A stretch of 64,000 nt of DNA from Schistocephalus solidus (lineage: Eukaryota; Platyhelminthes; Cestoda; Diphyllobothriidea; Diphyllobothriidae), in contig WEDG01000693.1 in assembly GCA_017591395.1 (NCBI GenBank), positions 1 to 64,000 on the forward strand, written 5' to 3'. Positions 1 through 13,319 of this stretch are shown here, in pieces. The translations under genes and the position numbers were made by a program. Under the pieces are notes generated by a model. The model was not told the DNA's origin, made no database searches, and worked only from the letters and a program-made list of their open reading frames with translations. Within the stretch, counting starts at the first letter, position 1. Each line of letters opens with the position of its first letter.

Positions 1-113
1 GAACATGGGAGGTGGTGGCATGCCTAGGGGCGGCTATGACGTAGGGGACCCAGCCTTGCCAGCCACCTGCGTCCTCTCCGCCTCCGGTCTTCTTGACTCT
101 GTCTTGGCAAGTG
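1..113 (-). repeat. R1 repeat, truncated by window edge
   Basis: This matches the internal part of other R1 copies on the minus strand (from GAACATGG, CCTAGGGGCGGCTA, to GTCTTCTTGACTCTGTCTTG). The rest lies outside the window or has been lost. Confidence 0.75.
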
Positions 114-1928
114 TGTCATCTTCATACCGTATCCACAACCATGGTCTGTTGCAGTTGTAAGTCAGTGCTTCAAGTCGCTGCAATACTGTCTCAGCAAGTA
201 GGCTGCATAACGGCTGCCACCTCGGTGCATACTTGACTTATTATTACGCAGTTTGGTTCGTTACAGCGAGAACACTAAGCGCTAGATTCGAATTGGGTAG
301 ACTGCCCTTCCACTTCCAAGGAAAGTGTGAGAGGGCATCGGTTAAGCTTTATTTGCGATTACAGATGATGCAAACATGGCATACCAAGTGCTGCCCTTTA
401 GTGTCCGGTCAGTGGCGAGCCTCAGGAGAGAATAATGTTGTCAGTATCATAGACTGTACAGCGGTACTGTGGAGTCCGCCTTCGCGATCAGCGTTACTAC
501 CGCTGACTCATGCTGCTTTTGCCTGCCAATCCTTGCATGCTCGTACGCGACAACCTCCTCCGCACGCTTCTGTTCGATCCGCTGCCGAAGCCAGCCGCGT
601 CTTGGCACTGGGCTTGCGCGAACTTGTGGCCAATCAAACCGCAGTAGTTCACTGATTGGCTTCAGGCATCAGAGGACACGCGGCTCGGGCCAGGGAAGCT
701 CAAGAGCGGACGCTGACTGACAAACTGGCCTGAAGGGACAGCTGGCGGCGACTGTACGCAGAACCCCTTGTAAGCTCTTTGTCTCAGTAAAAAAAAGCTT
801 CTCAAACTTCGTCCGTATTCCTTGTCTTATCATTTGGGAAAGCTTTGTGTTGTCGACTTTACAACTCCAACATCTACGCCTACAAATGGATGTGTCAAAG
901 TGAAGGAGTTTATTTCCTTGACAGGGATTATAGAGTTCGCTGAATGCATGCCAAAAGACGTTGCCTCTATTTCGTGCTGAAAAAGGGTTTATGAAGTCCA
1001 GCTGCATATGATCTAGAATCGTAACTAACGAAATGCTCAGCCCATAGGCTTGCCCGTGGACATCTTGCAAGGATTGTTCCTCCATTCATGCATTATTTCT
1101 TCAGTTTGAATTACTGAGATCTATCCTGTGCGTTCAAAAGAAGATCCAGTGGTAAATTAAAATCCAAGCTACTTAGCTAGATGTCCTAATTTACTTCGGA
1201 TCCTCGTCTTTGCGTCAGAAAATACTCTTTCTCTCATGACAGAGTATTTTCCTCACCCGCTTAACACTGGGAATGAGTAAATGGTCAACAGATCTCTTGC
1301 CTTGACGTGGTCACACGGCAAAGTTCTAAGCGTGCAGAGGCGATGGTAAGGCAACGAACACTGTACGACGTTAGACCTTTCACAGCAACCCACCGATGAC
1401 CCGCAAAGGTTGCCATGTGAAAAATCTCCAGTTCTCTACAGGAACTCGAAAACAAAGCATGATTCGCTTGCCCTCTAACCCCGACAGACCCAAAGAGAAA
1501 CAGGTTCTGGTATTTATTATGGATGGGTAATGAATGGCGAAGCGTGCTGCTGAGGGACAAAGCGTTGAAATTGCTCACCGAACCAAAGTGCGGTGGGGGC
1601 ATGAATGACATGACCCGATTCAAGTGCAATGCTTTATCTGACTGGTGTAACGTAACCCGTTCACAACAGCCGGACCGAACACCAGCTTGGAACGCGCAAA
1701 CGTGAATACACGCTGTCTTTGTCTGCTTGCACCTCCAAAAGCGGTCGCAGGTTCAATTGCCCTCTAAATAAGTTAAATTTTCAAGCTGGAAACAAGGCAA
1801 GGCAAGAGTCGATTGAAGCCTGCGCGTCTCATGAGAACTCAATCAATGGCTGCAAAAATAACCAAATGTGAATTAATATAGTCATGTGTACCCCATCAGT
1901 GATTACACATCTAAAATGTGAAGAAGAT
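114..1928. other. no gene recognised
   Basis: There are only short open frames without recognisable domains. A stretch around 520-1080 has several overlapping frames of up to 140 codons, but none shows a motif I can defend. I see no splice-consistent exon series or RNA gene here. Confidence 0.5.
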
Positions 1929-2101
1929 GAAGAAGAAGAAGAAGAAGAAGAAGAAGAAGAAGAAGAAGAAGAAGAAGAAGAAGAAGAAGAAGAAGAAGAA
2001 GAAGAAGAAGAAGAAGAAGAAGAAGAAGAAGAAGAAGAAGAAGAAGAAGAAGAAGAAGAAGAAGAAGAAGAAGAAGAAGAAGAAGAAGAAGAAGAAGAAG
2101 G
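1929..2101. repeat. (GAA)n / (TTC)n microsatellite, about 57 units
   Basis: This is an uninterrupted GAA triplet run after one GATGAA interruption. All three frames stay open as poly-Glu, poly-Lys or poly-Ser, so the open frames here are artefacts of the repeat. Confidence 0.98.
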
Positions 2102-3079
2102 TTGTTCGTTCACCGGAATCATGGCTTTATTCCTCTGAGCTTTTGAACTCTTACTGGGGTCCATTGTCAGAGATAAAATGGAAACATAAACGATTAACAT
2201 TTATAGGGGTAGAGGCCAATCAGACTTCAGTGGCGTCAGTCCGGAGGGCCCTGTATGCCGGTTCCAGATAGCTAAATCGATTGACCGAATTCTCATCGGA
2301 GGCCCAGGCTTTAATCAATGCTCGGCTTGTCTTGCATCTGGCGTGGGTGATTATCCTTGTGGCTGCGAAGTTAAACTCGTGACCCGTTTCGTAGTTGTGG
2401 GCATCTAGCATTGAAATCGGACCACCATCTTTTCGGATCTCCATTCACATGTGAATCCTCTTAAATAATTTAATCCCTATTTTTTTATTCGAATAAAAAA
2501 TCGATGCTGGCACCGTTTTGAGATAAGTCAAATTTGATCGATGTTTGAGGCCTTCAAGAACAATTCTTCATGATGTCAATATATTCATTCTTCAGCCATT
2601 CGTTTGTGATCTTCCGGTGTTTTGCGGTTTGTGTGCTCAACCTTTTTCATGGTGAATGGAGGACATTTTTGCTGAAAGTTTTGGAATTTTACTTTCAAAA
2701 TAAAGCGTAGCTCCCCTCTCTCTCTATTCCGGTAGATCGTATCTTCTTCGGAATTTCGTTCTGCTACGTGGCTGCCTGCAGGAACCCTCGGTTGAGAGTA
2801 AGAGCCCAATGGGACGGTATCTCGGGTAACCTGATCGGTGAGCGCCAATCAATCATTAGTCATATTACCGATCAAAACCGATAGGATAATGGGCCGGTGG
2901 CACTATGGTAGAGCCTTTGACTTAATGCCAAAAGATTCCGGGGCCGAATAGGAAATACTCCAAACTTTGGTTGAGTGTGGTTGGCTCATGACAGCAGTGG
3001 GTATTCGGTTGCCTTTATCATTGGAAATTTTCACTTTGGTACTGCCTGCGAGGGCTTTAGATTGAGTCCCAAGACACAA

Positions 3080-3390
3080 TAGGATGAGCATATCCAGTCA
3101 CCTAATCGATAGTAATTGAGTCGTACGCTCGTACGGGCTCGTTGTCCTTTTGATTGGGATCGAGTATATTAACAAAGGTGTGCCTTTCAGCCAACTCTCA
3201 AGCATCGCCATCAGCCACAAAGTGTCAAGTAATATTAGGAGAATAAACGTACCGACAAAGACCAAGGAGGCTGGAGTGGTCATTCTTGGCTTTTTGGCCA
3301 TCATCAGCTAGCAATACACAGGCTAAGGATTGAAATCGCGACCTCGAAATCCAACGGGCTTGCTGCCCAGTAAGTTTCGACCAGCTTTGC
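3080..3390 (-). repeat. degenerate S1 SINE copy
   Basis: Recognisable S1 landmarks on the minus strand are the CGGGCTCGTT block, ACCGACAAAGACCAAGGAG near 3250, TCATTCTTGGC and CATCATCAGC. The tRNA-like part is strongly mutated. Flanking sequence 2102-3079 and 3391-4136 holds nothing I recognise. Confidence 0.6.
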
Positions 3391-4133
3391 TTGAACAACT
3401 TCGGCCTCGTATGTGATAACCGCTTCGTGATTTCTGCCAGCCCCACAGAGCTCATTTGCCACTCTACCATCGTTGGTGCATACAACCTTGAGAAATCCTT
3501 GTGCCTGCCTTGCGTTGGCAATGCTGACCACTTCATTGTTACCCCAGGTGAAAGGCTGGTGACCTACGACTGTGTGCGCAAAGACAAAGAACAGGAGGTC
3601 ATGCAGAGGAATCGTCAAGAGTTTGCCTTAGAGGCTAGCAAAGGCGGCAGTAATTACCATACTGTATGTTGTACATGAGTTCCAACTACTGCTACTTGGA
3701 CATTTATGGTTTCACTTCACATTATGTTGCACAGAATGATGGTGCTAGCTTATGAGAGCATATGTCCTCCAGTAGAGCTTCAAAATCGTCGCTATGCCCT
3801 AAAAGTGGAGACAGTTTTCATAAAATAGCTCACACGTCCTTTAGACCGAAACAACCGATACAGGAAGTCGGTTCTTGACTACGTATATCATCACTACTGC
3901 AATGCAATAGGGTCCGATTGAAGAGAATTCGGGTACAAGATTTTTATAAGCTGTAGGATAACTTCGGAAGTAGAGTGCTTCCTATAGATAACTAGTGTGA
4001 GGCTGCGATCACTCAGCATTTTTATGCTCAGGGTTTCCTGTCACCTCAGTGCAAAGTTTGTTTATATCTGGGAAGAGCTTGTTCAGTCCCTGATGTAATG
4101 GTCCAGTTTCGTGGTTATTTATAGTGGTACTCA

Positions 4134-4317
<184 letters not shown>

Positions 4318-4740
4318 GCTTGCAATTCATAGAATCCTGTGTTTACGAAAATTCATACGCAGTTTTGCTTGCAGGGATGGAAGATCACAGTTTCGAGTTC
4401 ATTAAAAGCCACATCACGAAGGTTATTGGAAATTGGAGATAATATTGGTATTCCAGGGATTAATTCGAAAATTTGGCTGTTAAACGCACAAAAGGTGCCT
4501 AAATTGTGGACTTATTGCCGCATCACTTAGCTATTTTCGAAGAGCTTTCCATCTTCATCTTCATCTCCAGTAAGACCCTGCTAATACTCACGGTGTATTA
4601 CAGAATGACGTCTGTAAGTCTGGTAGAACGAGACTGTCCGTTCTTAAATCGAAAATTTCCAATGAATTTTTAATAGAAATCTTTTAGATCAGTCACATTC
4701 AGTAGTTCATACTTGAACGGATATTAGGTAAATAGCTTAA

Positions 4741-5065
4741 AATTCCCATGGTTCGAAAACAGGAACTGGCTTCTGTCTCATTATCTGATTCCGCCCTTTT
4801 CACTGTTAGCCATCCGTTAACTATTTGTTATTCTTCCGTGATCCTTCCTCCTCTTGCTAACTTCAACTCTAAATGCGCTCTCTTTAATGTTTTCATGCAT
4901 ACCTTACTTCGGAACTCCCTATCAGCCAATATCAGGCTATAAAAGAGTCTGTCTGTTTTTAAGAGAATGTGGCGCCTTTATCTTAATGCTGAATCGAGTA
5001 ACTGTTGAGTTTGTTCATCATTCCCAAGCAGACTTTTCCTTAACTTCGAGAAATAACCACTGAAA
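4741..5065 (+). mobile_element. LINE 3' end fragment (copy 1 of the 7-12 kb LINE family)
   Basis: The translation (MVRKQELASVSLSDSALFTV, then a Leu/Ser-rich stretch, then YLNAESS..., LFLNFEK) parallels the C-terminal end of the element at 9400-9770. The shared landmarks are the hydrophobic spacer, the MVRK/WVRRLEAG block and the PSxxFxxxEK ending. It is 5'-truncated and frameshifted, as expected for a dead LINE copy. Confidence 0.55.
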
Positions 5066-6059
5066 AATTACATATGAAGCACTTACCCTCATGGATATCA
5101 TTATGAATAGCAAATTTATCGCGCGTCCTCTAGAAGACTGACTCCAAATGACCTTGCTACCTCAAATGTTTCATCCTCATTTGGGTTCACTGTTACGGCT
5201 TCGCATCAGAACTCGGACTTTTCAGTCCAGGCTTCGTGACCTTCAGGGCAAATGGTGCCTCCTGAACCGAATGTTGATCAAGTCACTTGTAAACTCCGCT
5301 TACCTGAATTCTCACCGCACCTTTTAATTAAGGCATTTTTTTCTGATTCTCCCCGAACTGTCCCTTCTTGTCCAAAGGCATGTAAGTTGGACTTTGTGAT
5401 TCATAGCATCACAAGTACTATCTGCCAAAGGACGAATCTCCGGTGGGTGAAGAAAACGTTGCAAACTTTATAGACCCCGTTTTGCTAATTTTCTTGTACA
5501 GTTGCTTGGTGAAGACTAAGGGCACGATTATTAAACACATAGGGTTATTTTACTCAGTAAGGAAAATGAGCGTCTGAGCTTTCGGACGTGCATAGCAGAA
5601 GCTATGTGAGTGTAACAGGTGAACATATTTGTAGCTAAAAAACGATAAGTGAGGGGGAGGCGGTAGTGTCCGTGACAGGGTTTGGTTTGCGGCGTCTCAT
5701 TCACAGTTTTTTTTACGACGGTATGCATCCTTTGGCGGCGACTGAGCGTCGCCAATTGACCACGCGAAAATACAGAGTGATATCAGGGAAGGAGGGTAAA
5801 TCGACGTATCTGTCAAAGGAATTGATGTCAGACACTTACGTCTGCCGCAATTCTCGCGCCGTCTTACTACCAGCTCTCTCCTTTTCCGCGTTTTCGTGAA
5901 GTCGATTTCATTGCCCCCTTCCAGTGGTTGAGTATAGACTTTTAGGCAGCGCTTCACCTCTCAAATGACCCGTTCATCCTTAAGACATCGCAAACATTTA
6001 CGGAAATATAATAAACAACGGAAAATTTGCAAAGGTGAGACTGTAAGGCTTCGAGGTAA
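5066..6059. other. no gene recognised
   Basis: Open frames of 60-90 codons on both strands overlap one another and show no domain. I see nothing else here. Confidence 0.5.
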
Positions 6060-6860
6060 CTTCAAACTGAACATATTGAAAAAGTCGCCGGAACATCCCA
6101 AAATTTTTATATGGTACCGTACGAAGCACTAAAAGGAAATCGGGATAAAACTCTCACTCTTCGGTCTCCAGACAGAGCGCTGAGGATCGGTGACCAAGTC
6201 CAAGCTTCCATTATGTGGAGACTTTTTAGTCGGTCTTCACTCGAGAGCCTGAGCACTTTTCTTCGTCCTCATCTTATCCACCTATATTCCAATTAAACTC
6301 TCCATCTCAATTTTCAACAGAGGAACCATGCTTTCATTTGCCGGATTTTTTCTAGCTTAACCCCCCAACTGCCTGGTCTGGATGGAATGCCTGCCATTGT
6401 ACTTCGAGAACTAGCCAACAACCTGTGCAAACCTCTATCTAGTATATTTCAGAAATCTTTCGAAGATGGTGAACTCCCTGAAGAATGACAGAGGGCACTC
6501 CAAACCCCGACGCCAAAAAACATCGTCCAATCAGCTTAACACGCATCTCTTGAAAAATCATGGAGTGCATTGTAAAGAAGATGACCAATGCAGTTCCTGG
6601 AAGAAAATAAAATATCCAAAAAGGGCTTTCTTAGGGGATGCTCTTGACATACTCGCGGGAGAAATGAACGAGGACCGCAAACAGGGGCATTCCAATGACT
6701 GCTCTTTATTTATATGAATGACTACATCATGGATCTGGAGTCTGAAGTTCTCATGCTCGCCAATCATAAGAAAATAGCATCTGAAGTCAACTGCACTGAT
6801 GACGCAAAAGGTTTGCGATCGAATACCGATAAACTGATTGTTTGATCGATCAGATGACTT
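6060..6860 (+). mobile_element. CR1-like LINE fragment, start of reverse transcriptase
   Basis: Across several frames the strand reads a CR1-type pre-RT region (SVFTREPEHFSSS-like), then GLDGMPAIVLRELANNLCKP, IFQKSFEDGELPEE, a KKHRPISLT block and IMECIVKKMTNAV. These are conserved early RT motifs. Multiple frameshifts and stops mean it is dead. The catalytic aspartates are not reached. Confidence 0.72.
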
Positions 6861-7077
6861 GTAAAGTTTAATAAATAATAAATAAATTGTATATTTAAGG
6901 CCCAGAGGCCCCCATAATTCCCATCACTTCTTATGTATCCAAATGTGGTGTCCTGCACGTTAGCGTCAGTCCAAAACGGTCTGTAAAGCATCAGTATATC
7001 CATATTTGGTAACCTGTTAGATGGTAACATATCAAAAGTTCCCTCTCAGGACTGCAGACGTGTCGACTCGCTTGTTC

Positions 7078-9790
7078 ACTTGGTCGCCAGCAAAGCTGTT
7101 GACAGACAGAAACGAAAGCATAATTTTCTTTTAAAAAATGCTCCCATACACAGATGCCCAGTTTACGTTGCTATGGACTTTCTGTCCTCTGGTGGTTTCA
7201 ACCACAAAATAACGCAAGCATATTGCCTCTCTGCGCGTAGTAAGAATCCTCTTATCTTAATTAAATTGTTTTCAACGATCGAGGTGGACTCCGTCTTTGC
7301 TCAACGGGGTCACAGTTCTCGTTATTTGGAAATGACAAAATGTTTCCGTTGTCTAGATCTTACACTAATTGAGCGAAGAAAATAGTCTCTCCTGTGAAAT
7401 AGATCATCGACTTCTCAGCTTACTACTCACAATTATGGTCGTAGTTCCACTAACCCCAGCACACCAGTTAATTCATCTCCTCGGACGTCAAGTTTGAAAG
7501 TCCCTCCACTCCACTTTCTTCTTCGTTTCCAACTAATCCTAAAACGCCCTCTGCTCCACGGCCGATAAATTCAATTTCCGGTGCTCTTATCTCTGTCGAA
7601 AGCCCACCTATAGTTTCTGAACCCCGTCTAAAGCACTTAGACCGACAGCTTCCCCTCTTAAACGCAGTTATACAGACCTAACCATAACATTTTCCGAGTC
7701 GCTCAGCATAAATAGCGTGTTTCAAATACAAAATCCGCTATCATCTCAATTTAAAGACAACTTATCTTACCCTCCATAAATTAATTCGTCCCTTAAACCC
7801 ACGGGTCGTATTATACCCCCCGATTATATCATTTAAGCCAGTACATCAGAACGACGTAAATCCAACCCAAACTCAAAAGCAAGGTAGCCCATTCCTAGCT
7901 TATCGCAGCTGCCTTCTACAAAACTAACCAACCATCTGCAACAGGCAAATAAACCTTACCATGTTAACCGCTATACTAGACCCAGTTTCCCAACCATTAA
8001 CTCGTATAGCTGCTTGCCCTCTCCCACCAGCCTCTATCGTCCTGGGATGCTTCGATATCGGACAATTATAACCCAATACCTTTAAATATCCCTATCAGCC
8101 GTTTCTACTGGCGTTCCTTATGCCAATATTTCTGGCGCAGTTGGCAGTTAATCTCCAAACAACAATAACTTCCAACCTAATTACCCACCTCCAAATGTTT
8201 TTTTTAATCTAAAAAAGATAACCCTAGTCCGGCCACTCGAACTACACTTCATGTCTTATTGCTTAATGCTAGGTCTGTTTTAAATACGATGACTCAAATA
8301 AGAACAATTGCTTTCGAGCTGATGCCCGATGTTTTATGTGTAACGGAATCTTGGGCCCATCCCTTAATCTTTGACTCTGCTCATCATACATGAGTATGAT
8401 CTCAATCGTCAAGACTACATTAGTAAGCGTGGTGAGGGTTGTCTTCTCTATATTAAAGCTTCATTTAAGCATTTCCCGTTCGATATAGATGCCACGTTAT
8501 TCTCGGGTAATCACTGCTTCGCATCTATTATCCTGTTGCCCCGACAAAATCCGATTATCGCATGAACATACAACCCACCTTATTAATCATCAGGTGATGA
8601 TGCAAAAGTTTGGGAAATTTTTAAATTTGGTTTCGGAGTCATATTTTAACATTAACGAAATCGTTGAAGATTTTTATTTTTTTGAGCTTAACTAGTTTTC
8701 AAACTTTTGTCCACCTAGATTTCAGCCTTTCCTAGATACCATTAATTTTTCTAACTGGTCTCAGCTGGTCCGTTCTTCAACGAGAGACAATCATATTTAA
8801 GACCTTATTTTTAAAAACCACATTGCTCCCCTCTTCGTCGATTTTAAGCAGGGTCACTTCCAAATTGACCATACATTTATTAACTGTTGCCTTCCGCGTG
8901 TCTCTTCGAAAAAAGCTAGTTCCATTCTTTCATATCATGCTCTTGATTTCGCAGATCTTAGCTTAATTAACATCTTTTTTGACCCATTAGACTGGCAGCA
9001 TCTCTCCTCCGTCGTCGGTCATCCTCTAAACGAGTTTATGAAATTCCTCCATTACTTGGGCCTGACAGACTACCACAACCATTTATTTTTCAAGGCACCC
9101 CTATGACTGAATGTTCCATCATCAAGGACTTAAGTTTAGTTACATGAATAATTTAGATCTGTCACCTCATGCCGATAGAATGATGGCCAAAGCTGATCAG
9201 ATTTATGACTTAAATTCTTATAATTTCAATTTTCCTGAAATTAAATTAAGACTTTATGGAATGTTTGTTCTTCCCAATTTTTGGTTTACTAAACGAGGCT
9301 AGTGGTTTGAAAATTGAAAATGATCAAAGACATTTTACTCGGAAACTCAGTTTCAAATACTTCCTACTCGAATAAGTGCCATATAACTAACTTAAAATTC
9401 TATGGGTTCGTAGACTGGAAGCTGGTTTCTGTTTCCTCATCCGCCTTTAAAATAGTTCAAATCTTCCCTGATTTCAGCTCTTACTCCGTTAGGCGTACGT
9501 ACAATCTGCGTACTTCATCACTGACTATACCTCCTCACATATCATCAACTTCTAAACGCTCTCTGTTCTTTGTTATCAGGGATTGATTTCTTTGGAATGA
9601 CCTGCCAATCGATATAAGGTTATCATATAACCTGTCTACTTTTAAGCGAAGACTGCACATCTATCTTAACATTTATTTAATTAACTTTCTATTTTCCTCT
9701 TCCTTCCCGAGCAGCTTTTTCCATGACCCCGAGAAAGGACCATCGGGAATTTAGAAAACCGTCTCCAAATTATGACATCCATGCATCGTC
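7078..9790 (+). mobile_element. degenerate LINE: ORF1, endonuclease and 3' end, RT missing
   Basis: 7080-7385 resembles LINE ORF1 proteins (ASKAVDRQKRKHNFLLKNAP, then ILIKLFST and ERRK). Around 8280-9080 the endonuclease is visible: FELMPDVLCVTESWAHPLI, RGEGCLLYIKASF, a FxxxINxSNWSQLV-like block, DLIF. From about 9100 the sequence jumps to the 3' end of ORF2 (LKLNEDFM, GLLNEASGLKIEN, LGNSVSNTSYSNKCHI, SSLTIPPHISSTSKRSLFF, FLWNDLPIDIRLSYNLSTFK). The RT palm is absent, so about 1 kb was deleted. Stops and frameshifts are throughout. Confidence 0.75.
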
Positions 9791-10380
9791 TTCCCCGTGA
9801 ACTACGATGTTTTCATAACCCACCCCTCAGTAAAGTGATCAATGAATAATTGGGCCATCTTTCCCCGCTCATTTTAAACCACCTCGATTTCGTTTGCCGA
9901 TAACCATAATCCGAATTACAATCTGAATACGGAGCTTTGCAGGCCTCAGTTTCATCGTCAATTCTCAAGCGAAGTAGCACCCCTGAGCGCCTTATGTCGA
10001 CTTCTTCTTACTCAATTGGTGGATCTGTCATTATCCTTTCTTACTATTCAATTCAATTCAATTTATTGAGGGAAATAGGCATGGGCTCAGAAGCAACCTA
10101 CCATGCTGCTTCATATGCCCTCGTGGAGTATTTTTGTTTCTCCTGCGCCTATTTTTTTTAAAAAACAGGACGATCTTCGCAGCCAGTTTTTGTCCCCACT
10201 TGATTTTGACCATCCTTTGGAAATATTGACGACTCCACTCGTTTCCTTGATCTTCGCAATTCTCCTCTTTCTTGACCCTTTCAAACTGCTACAACCTCGT
10301 CCACCATCGCATCAACCACGTCTTGAAGTGATAGTGCCTGCGGCCCCAAACTTCTCCCCAGTGTCAACCATACACGGACT

Positions 10381-10526
10381 GTTGACGATCATTTCTGGTT
10401 CCTCTGTAGGTAGCCTGAGAAATCAGCAATGATCATATCATGGTCGCTTCTCTGGCATTTCGACTATGATACGCTCATTGCTGATTTCTCAGGCTACCAA
10501 CAGAGGAACCAGAAATGATCGTCAAC
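10381..10526. repeat. near-perfect 52-bp inverted repeat
   Basis: The left arm 10381-10432 and right arm 10475-10526 are complementary at 51 of 52 positions. The 42-base spacer is itself partly self-complementary (ATATCATGGTCG against CGACTATGATACG). It lies between two LINE remnants. Such freshness amid decayed sequence is notable; see the findings. Confidence 0.93.
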
Positions 10527-10559
10527 AGCTAACCGATACGCATTGTGATCACAACTGCG

Positions 10560-10665
10560 GTGGTAGATAGTAGCCCCTGCCGTTAAATAATTTCTCCCAC
10601 GATAAGAAGCGCTTTGAACCCCCATACGCTCTCATCATCATGTTGGTCCTACCTCACGCCTATGT
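10560..10665 (+). repeat. diverged duplicate of 12930-13035
   Basis: The two stretches share TTTCTCCCACGA(T/A)AAG(A/G)AGCG, the following GAACC and the preceding TGCCGTTA/GGCTGTTA block. They are probably 3'-UTR pieces of two copies of the local LINE family. Confidence 0.5.
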
Positions 10666-10859
10666 TTTTCTCCCAGGAATGACAGATTTTTCTCCTCAAA
10701 AACCCAAAAACCCCATTCAATATATACCTTTTCCATAAGAATTCCGTATAATTTTTTTCCCTGACTGCTCATTTTTTTCTTATTTTTTTGACCTTATTGT
10801 TTTGTGTCATTGGTAATCGCCTAGAAGCTGACCTACTGTTCACAAAGTAAATGTCCTCG

Positions 10860-12520
10860 ATTGCGCACTCGTTTTATTTTTTTCAATGACAGTGCCCTTC
10901 CAAATGCTCAAATAAAACAGCTATCTATCACTGGAGATAAAAAAAGTCGTTCTCGAAGACTCGGACGAGGCTGAATTGTTTAGTGCTTTCTTTGCGAAAC
11001 AGCTTACAACGGAATCCAAAATGGTTCCGTAGTTTCAGCCATACTCATTTATTACTCCTTATAATTAATTCGGAGGCACATAATGCGTATAAAATCTCAC
11101 ACAATTCGGGGACTGATGGTATCCCAAACTAAGTTATAAACAGAGTGTTGAGCTTCCTTCGATTGCTTGGCTAAATATTCTCAGTTTAACTGTTAAACAG
11201 ATTCTTTCCTGACCCATGGAAGACATCTATTATTCTTCCTGTCTTCAAGTCGGGATCTCATTCGGACGTAAATAATTATCGAGACGTTCACAAAGCCCCA
11301 TCTCTAGCAAAACGTCTTGAAAAAATATTTTAAGTCAAATTATCGACCTTTGCCTAGAAAATAAGCTTCTAAGTGACCTTAAACATTGTTTTCTATCTGG
11401 AAGATCATGCGAAGTGTGTCAATTAGCTTTTTTTAACCTCGTCACTTCCCTTTACAATTATCAGCAATCATTTTTTGTGATCTACTTTGACCTGAGCAAA
11501 GCCTTTGACAAGGTACTACACAGACGTCTTCTAGTGAAAATGGAAGCCCTCGGCAACCGGCCTCCTCTCCTTGACTTTGTTGGTTCCTACATGTCTAACC
11601 ACAGCCAGAAGGTCTTAGTAGGTAATAGCTACTCGGCGCCTCAGCCGATCACGAGTGGTGTGTTTCAAGGCATGGGTTTAAGCCCTCTCCTCTTTATTCT
11701 GTTCATAAACGAAATTTTAACTAAACGCAAAAATTCACAAAATTTCTTTAACGGCGATAAACTCAATTGCATTCACTCATTTTCTAAAGACATAGCCAAT
11801 ATTTGCATTGATAAAATCTACTCTGGAAAACTTATGCTCTCACGTTGGAGCTCTAGTTGGCAAATGGAATTTTGTCAATCTAAGTGTAGTTTCATGTGCT
11901 TTGGCCCAGCCAGGCTTCCTGGACCCCTAGTATTTCAAAATAGTATACTTTTAGAACGATCAACCATAAGAGACTTAGGTTTGAGTTACACGAATAAGGT
12001 AGCATTCACATATCATGCAGATTGAAATTCTGCAAAGTCTGGACAGATATGTAGTTTTATATCACATAATTTCTTCACATGTTTGTTTTTACCATCATAG
12101 AATTATACTTTCCCCTCTTTGGTCTGCTGAACGCCTCTGACCGCAATTAGGTTGAAAATGTTCAGAGAGTTTTTACTTGAAGATTAATTTATCTTTCTTG
12201 ATCCAATTTCTCTTATACGGATAGATATCTATTAGCGAACGGAAAATCTCTATGGGTCAGAAAACTTGAATCCGGTCTCTGCTTCCTGTTTCGCGTTAAC
12301 TCTTACCTTAATCTCCCACTAATAATGCTCTGAATCCGGTAGATCGACCTAATGCCACTAGTAATTCCTCCATGATCATTTCACCACCTCTTAGCTCCAC
12401 AACTAACCGTTCTCGTTTTTTGCCTCCAAAAATACTTTCATCTGGAATATTCTTCCACTCGAAATTAGCTTGGCATCTGCATTAGTGGTTTTATAAACCA
12501 AATAATATAAATATTTTACT
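10860..12520 (+). mobile_element. LINE reverse transcriptase fragment, same family as 7.1-9.8 kb
   Basis: A 203-codon frame (11414-12025) holds the RT core: YFDLSKAFDKVLHRRLL, then GNRPPLLDFVGSYMSNHSQK, SGVFQGMGLSPLLFILFINE. This is Jockey/CR1-type RT. The YADD catalytic box is replaced by FNGD, so it is inactive. The end reads TIRDLGLSYT, shared with the copy at 9.1 kb. 12250-12500 continues as a decayed 3' end. Upstream (10900-11413) the same element continues with stops (KLLSDLKHCFLSGRSC). Confidence 0.82.
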
Positions 12521-13319
12521 TCAGAAGATATAAATTCCGTATTGCCCATTTCCTTCGCAAATTCGCAAATTTAAGACTTTGAAAAGGGTCTTCCTGGTAT
12601 TTGATGCGGTTCCCCCGATATTACATTGGTTTCTGAATATGTTTACATTATCCTCTACATATTCAATCTTCACTACCAGTTTTTTTCCCCTCCTTTTTTC
12701 AACCATCATTGCCAACTCTTGGTAACCTTGATGCGTTCCTCCATGTTTTCAACCATGAAAATGGTCTACGCGGACTCTGTTGATGATCATGGCAGGTCCC
12801 GCTGTTTTCCCCACCTTTTCGATTGACTATGCAGTCAGCAAGGTCACATCTCGTTGATGATATTGTGACCTCAACTACCCTCTCTTCGTTTCACCCCTGT
12901 TGTCCACGATGGGCTCCTCCGGTACACCTCGCTAATTGTTGTAAACAGTAGCTCCGGCTGTTATATGATCTCTCCCACGAAAAGGAGCGTTCCGAACCTC
13001 ACACGTTGTCATCAACATATCGAGCCTATCTCACTGCATCATACGAATTTTATCAACTGTTGTTATTAGGAAATCAATTTTTCCACTTTCCGTTTTTTGT
13101 AAAATGGGGCTCCCTGAACTGCTTTTCTCCTAATACGCCACGTAGTTCAAAGCTTGTTGACTACCGTTGTAAAAATGACTTATCGTTTGGAATCGGATGT
13201 GCATACCATACCACTCATTTTTGCTGTTCGTACGGTTGCTCAGACAGAGCAGCAAATCTCCACTTTGAATTTATTTTAACCACGGTACTAAGTTTGAAAT
13301 GATGGGGTCCTCTGGACCT

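Noticed and set aside
233..1085. Possible retroelement gag/protease remnant
   Set aside because: I looked for the protease DTGA box and zinc knuckles and found neither; the similarity was too weak to defend.
1829..2271. Open frames of poly-Ser, poly-Glu and poly-Lys
   Set aside because: They exist only because the GAA/TTC microsatellite has no stop in any frame.
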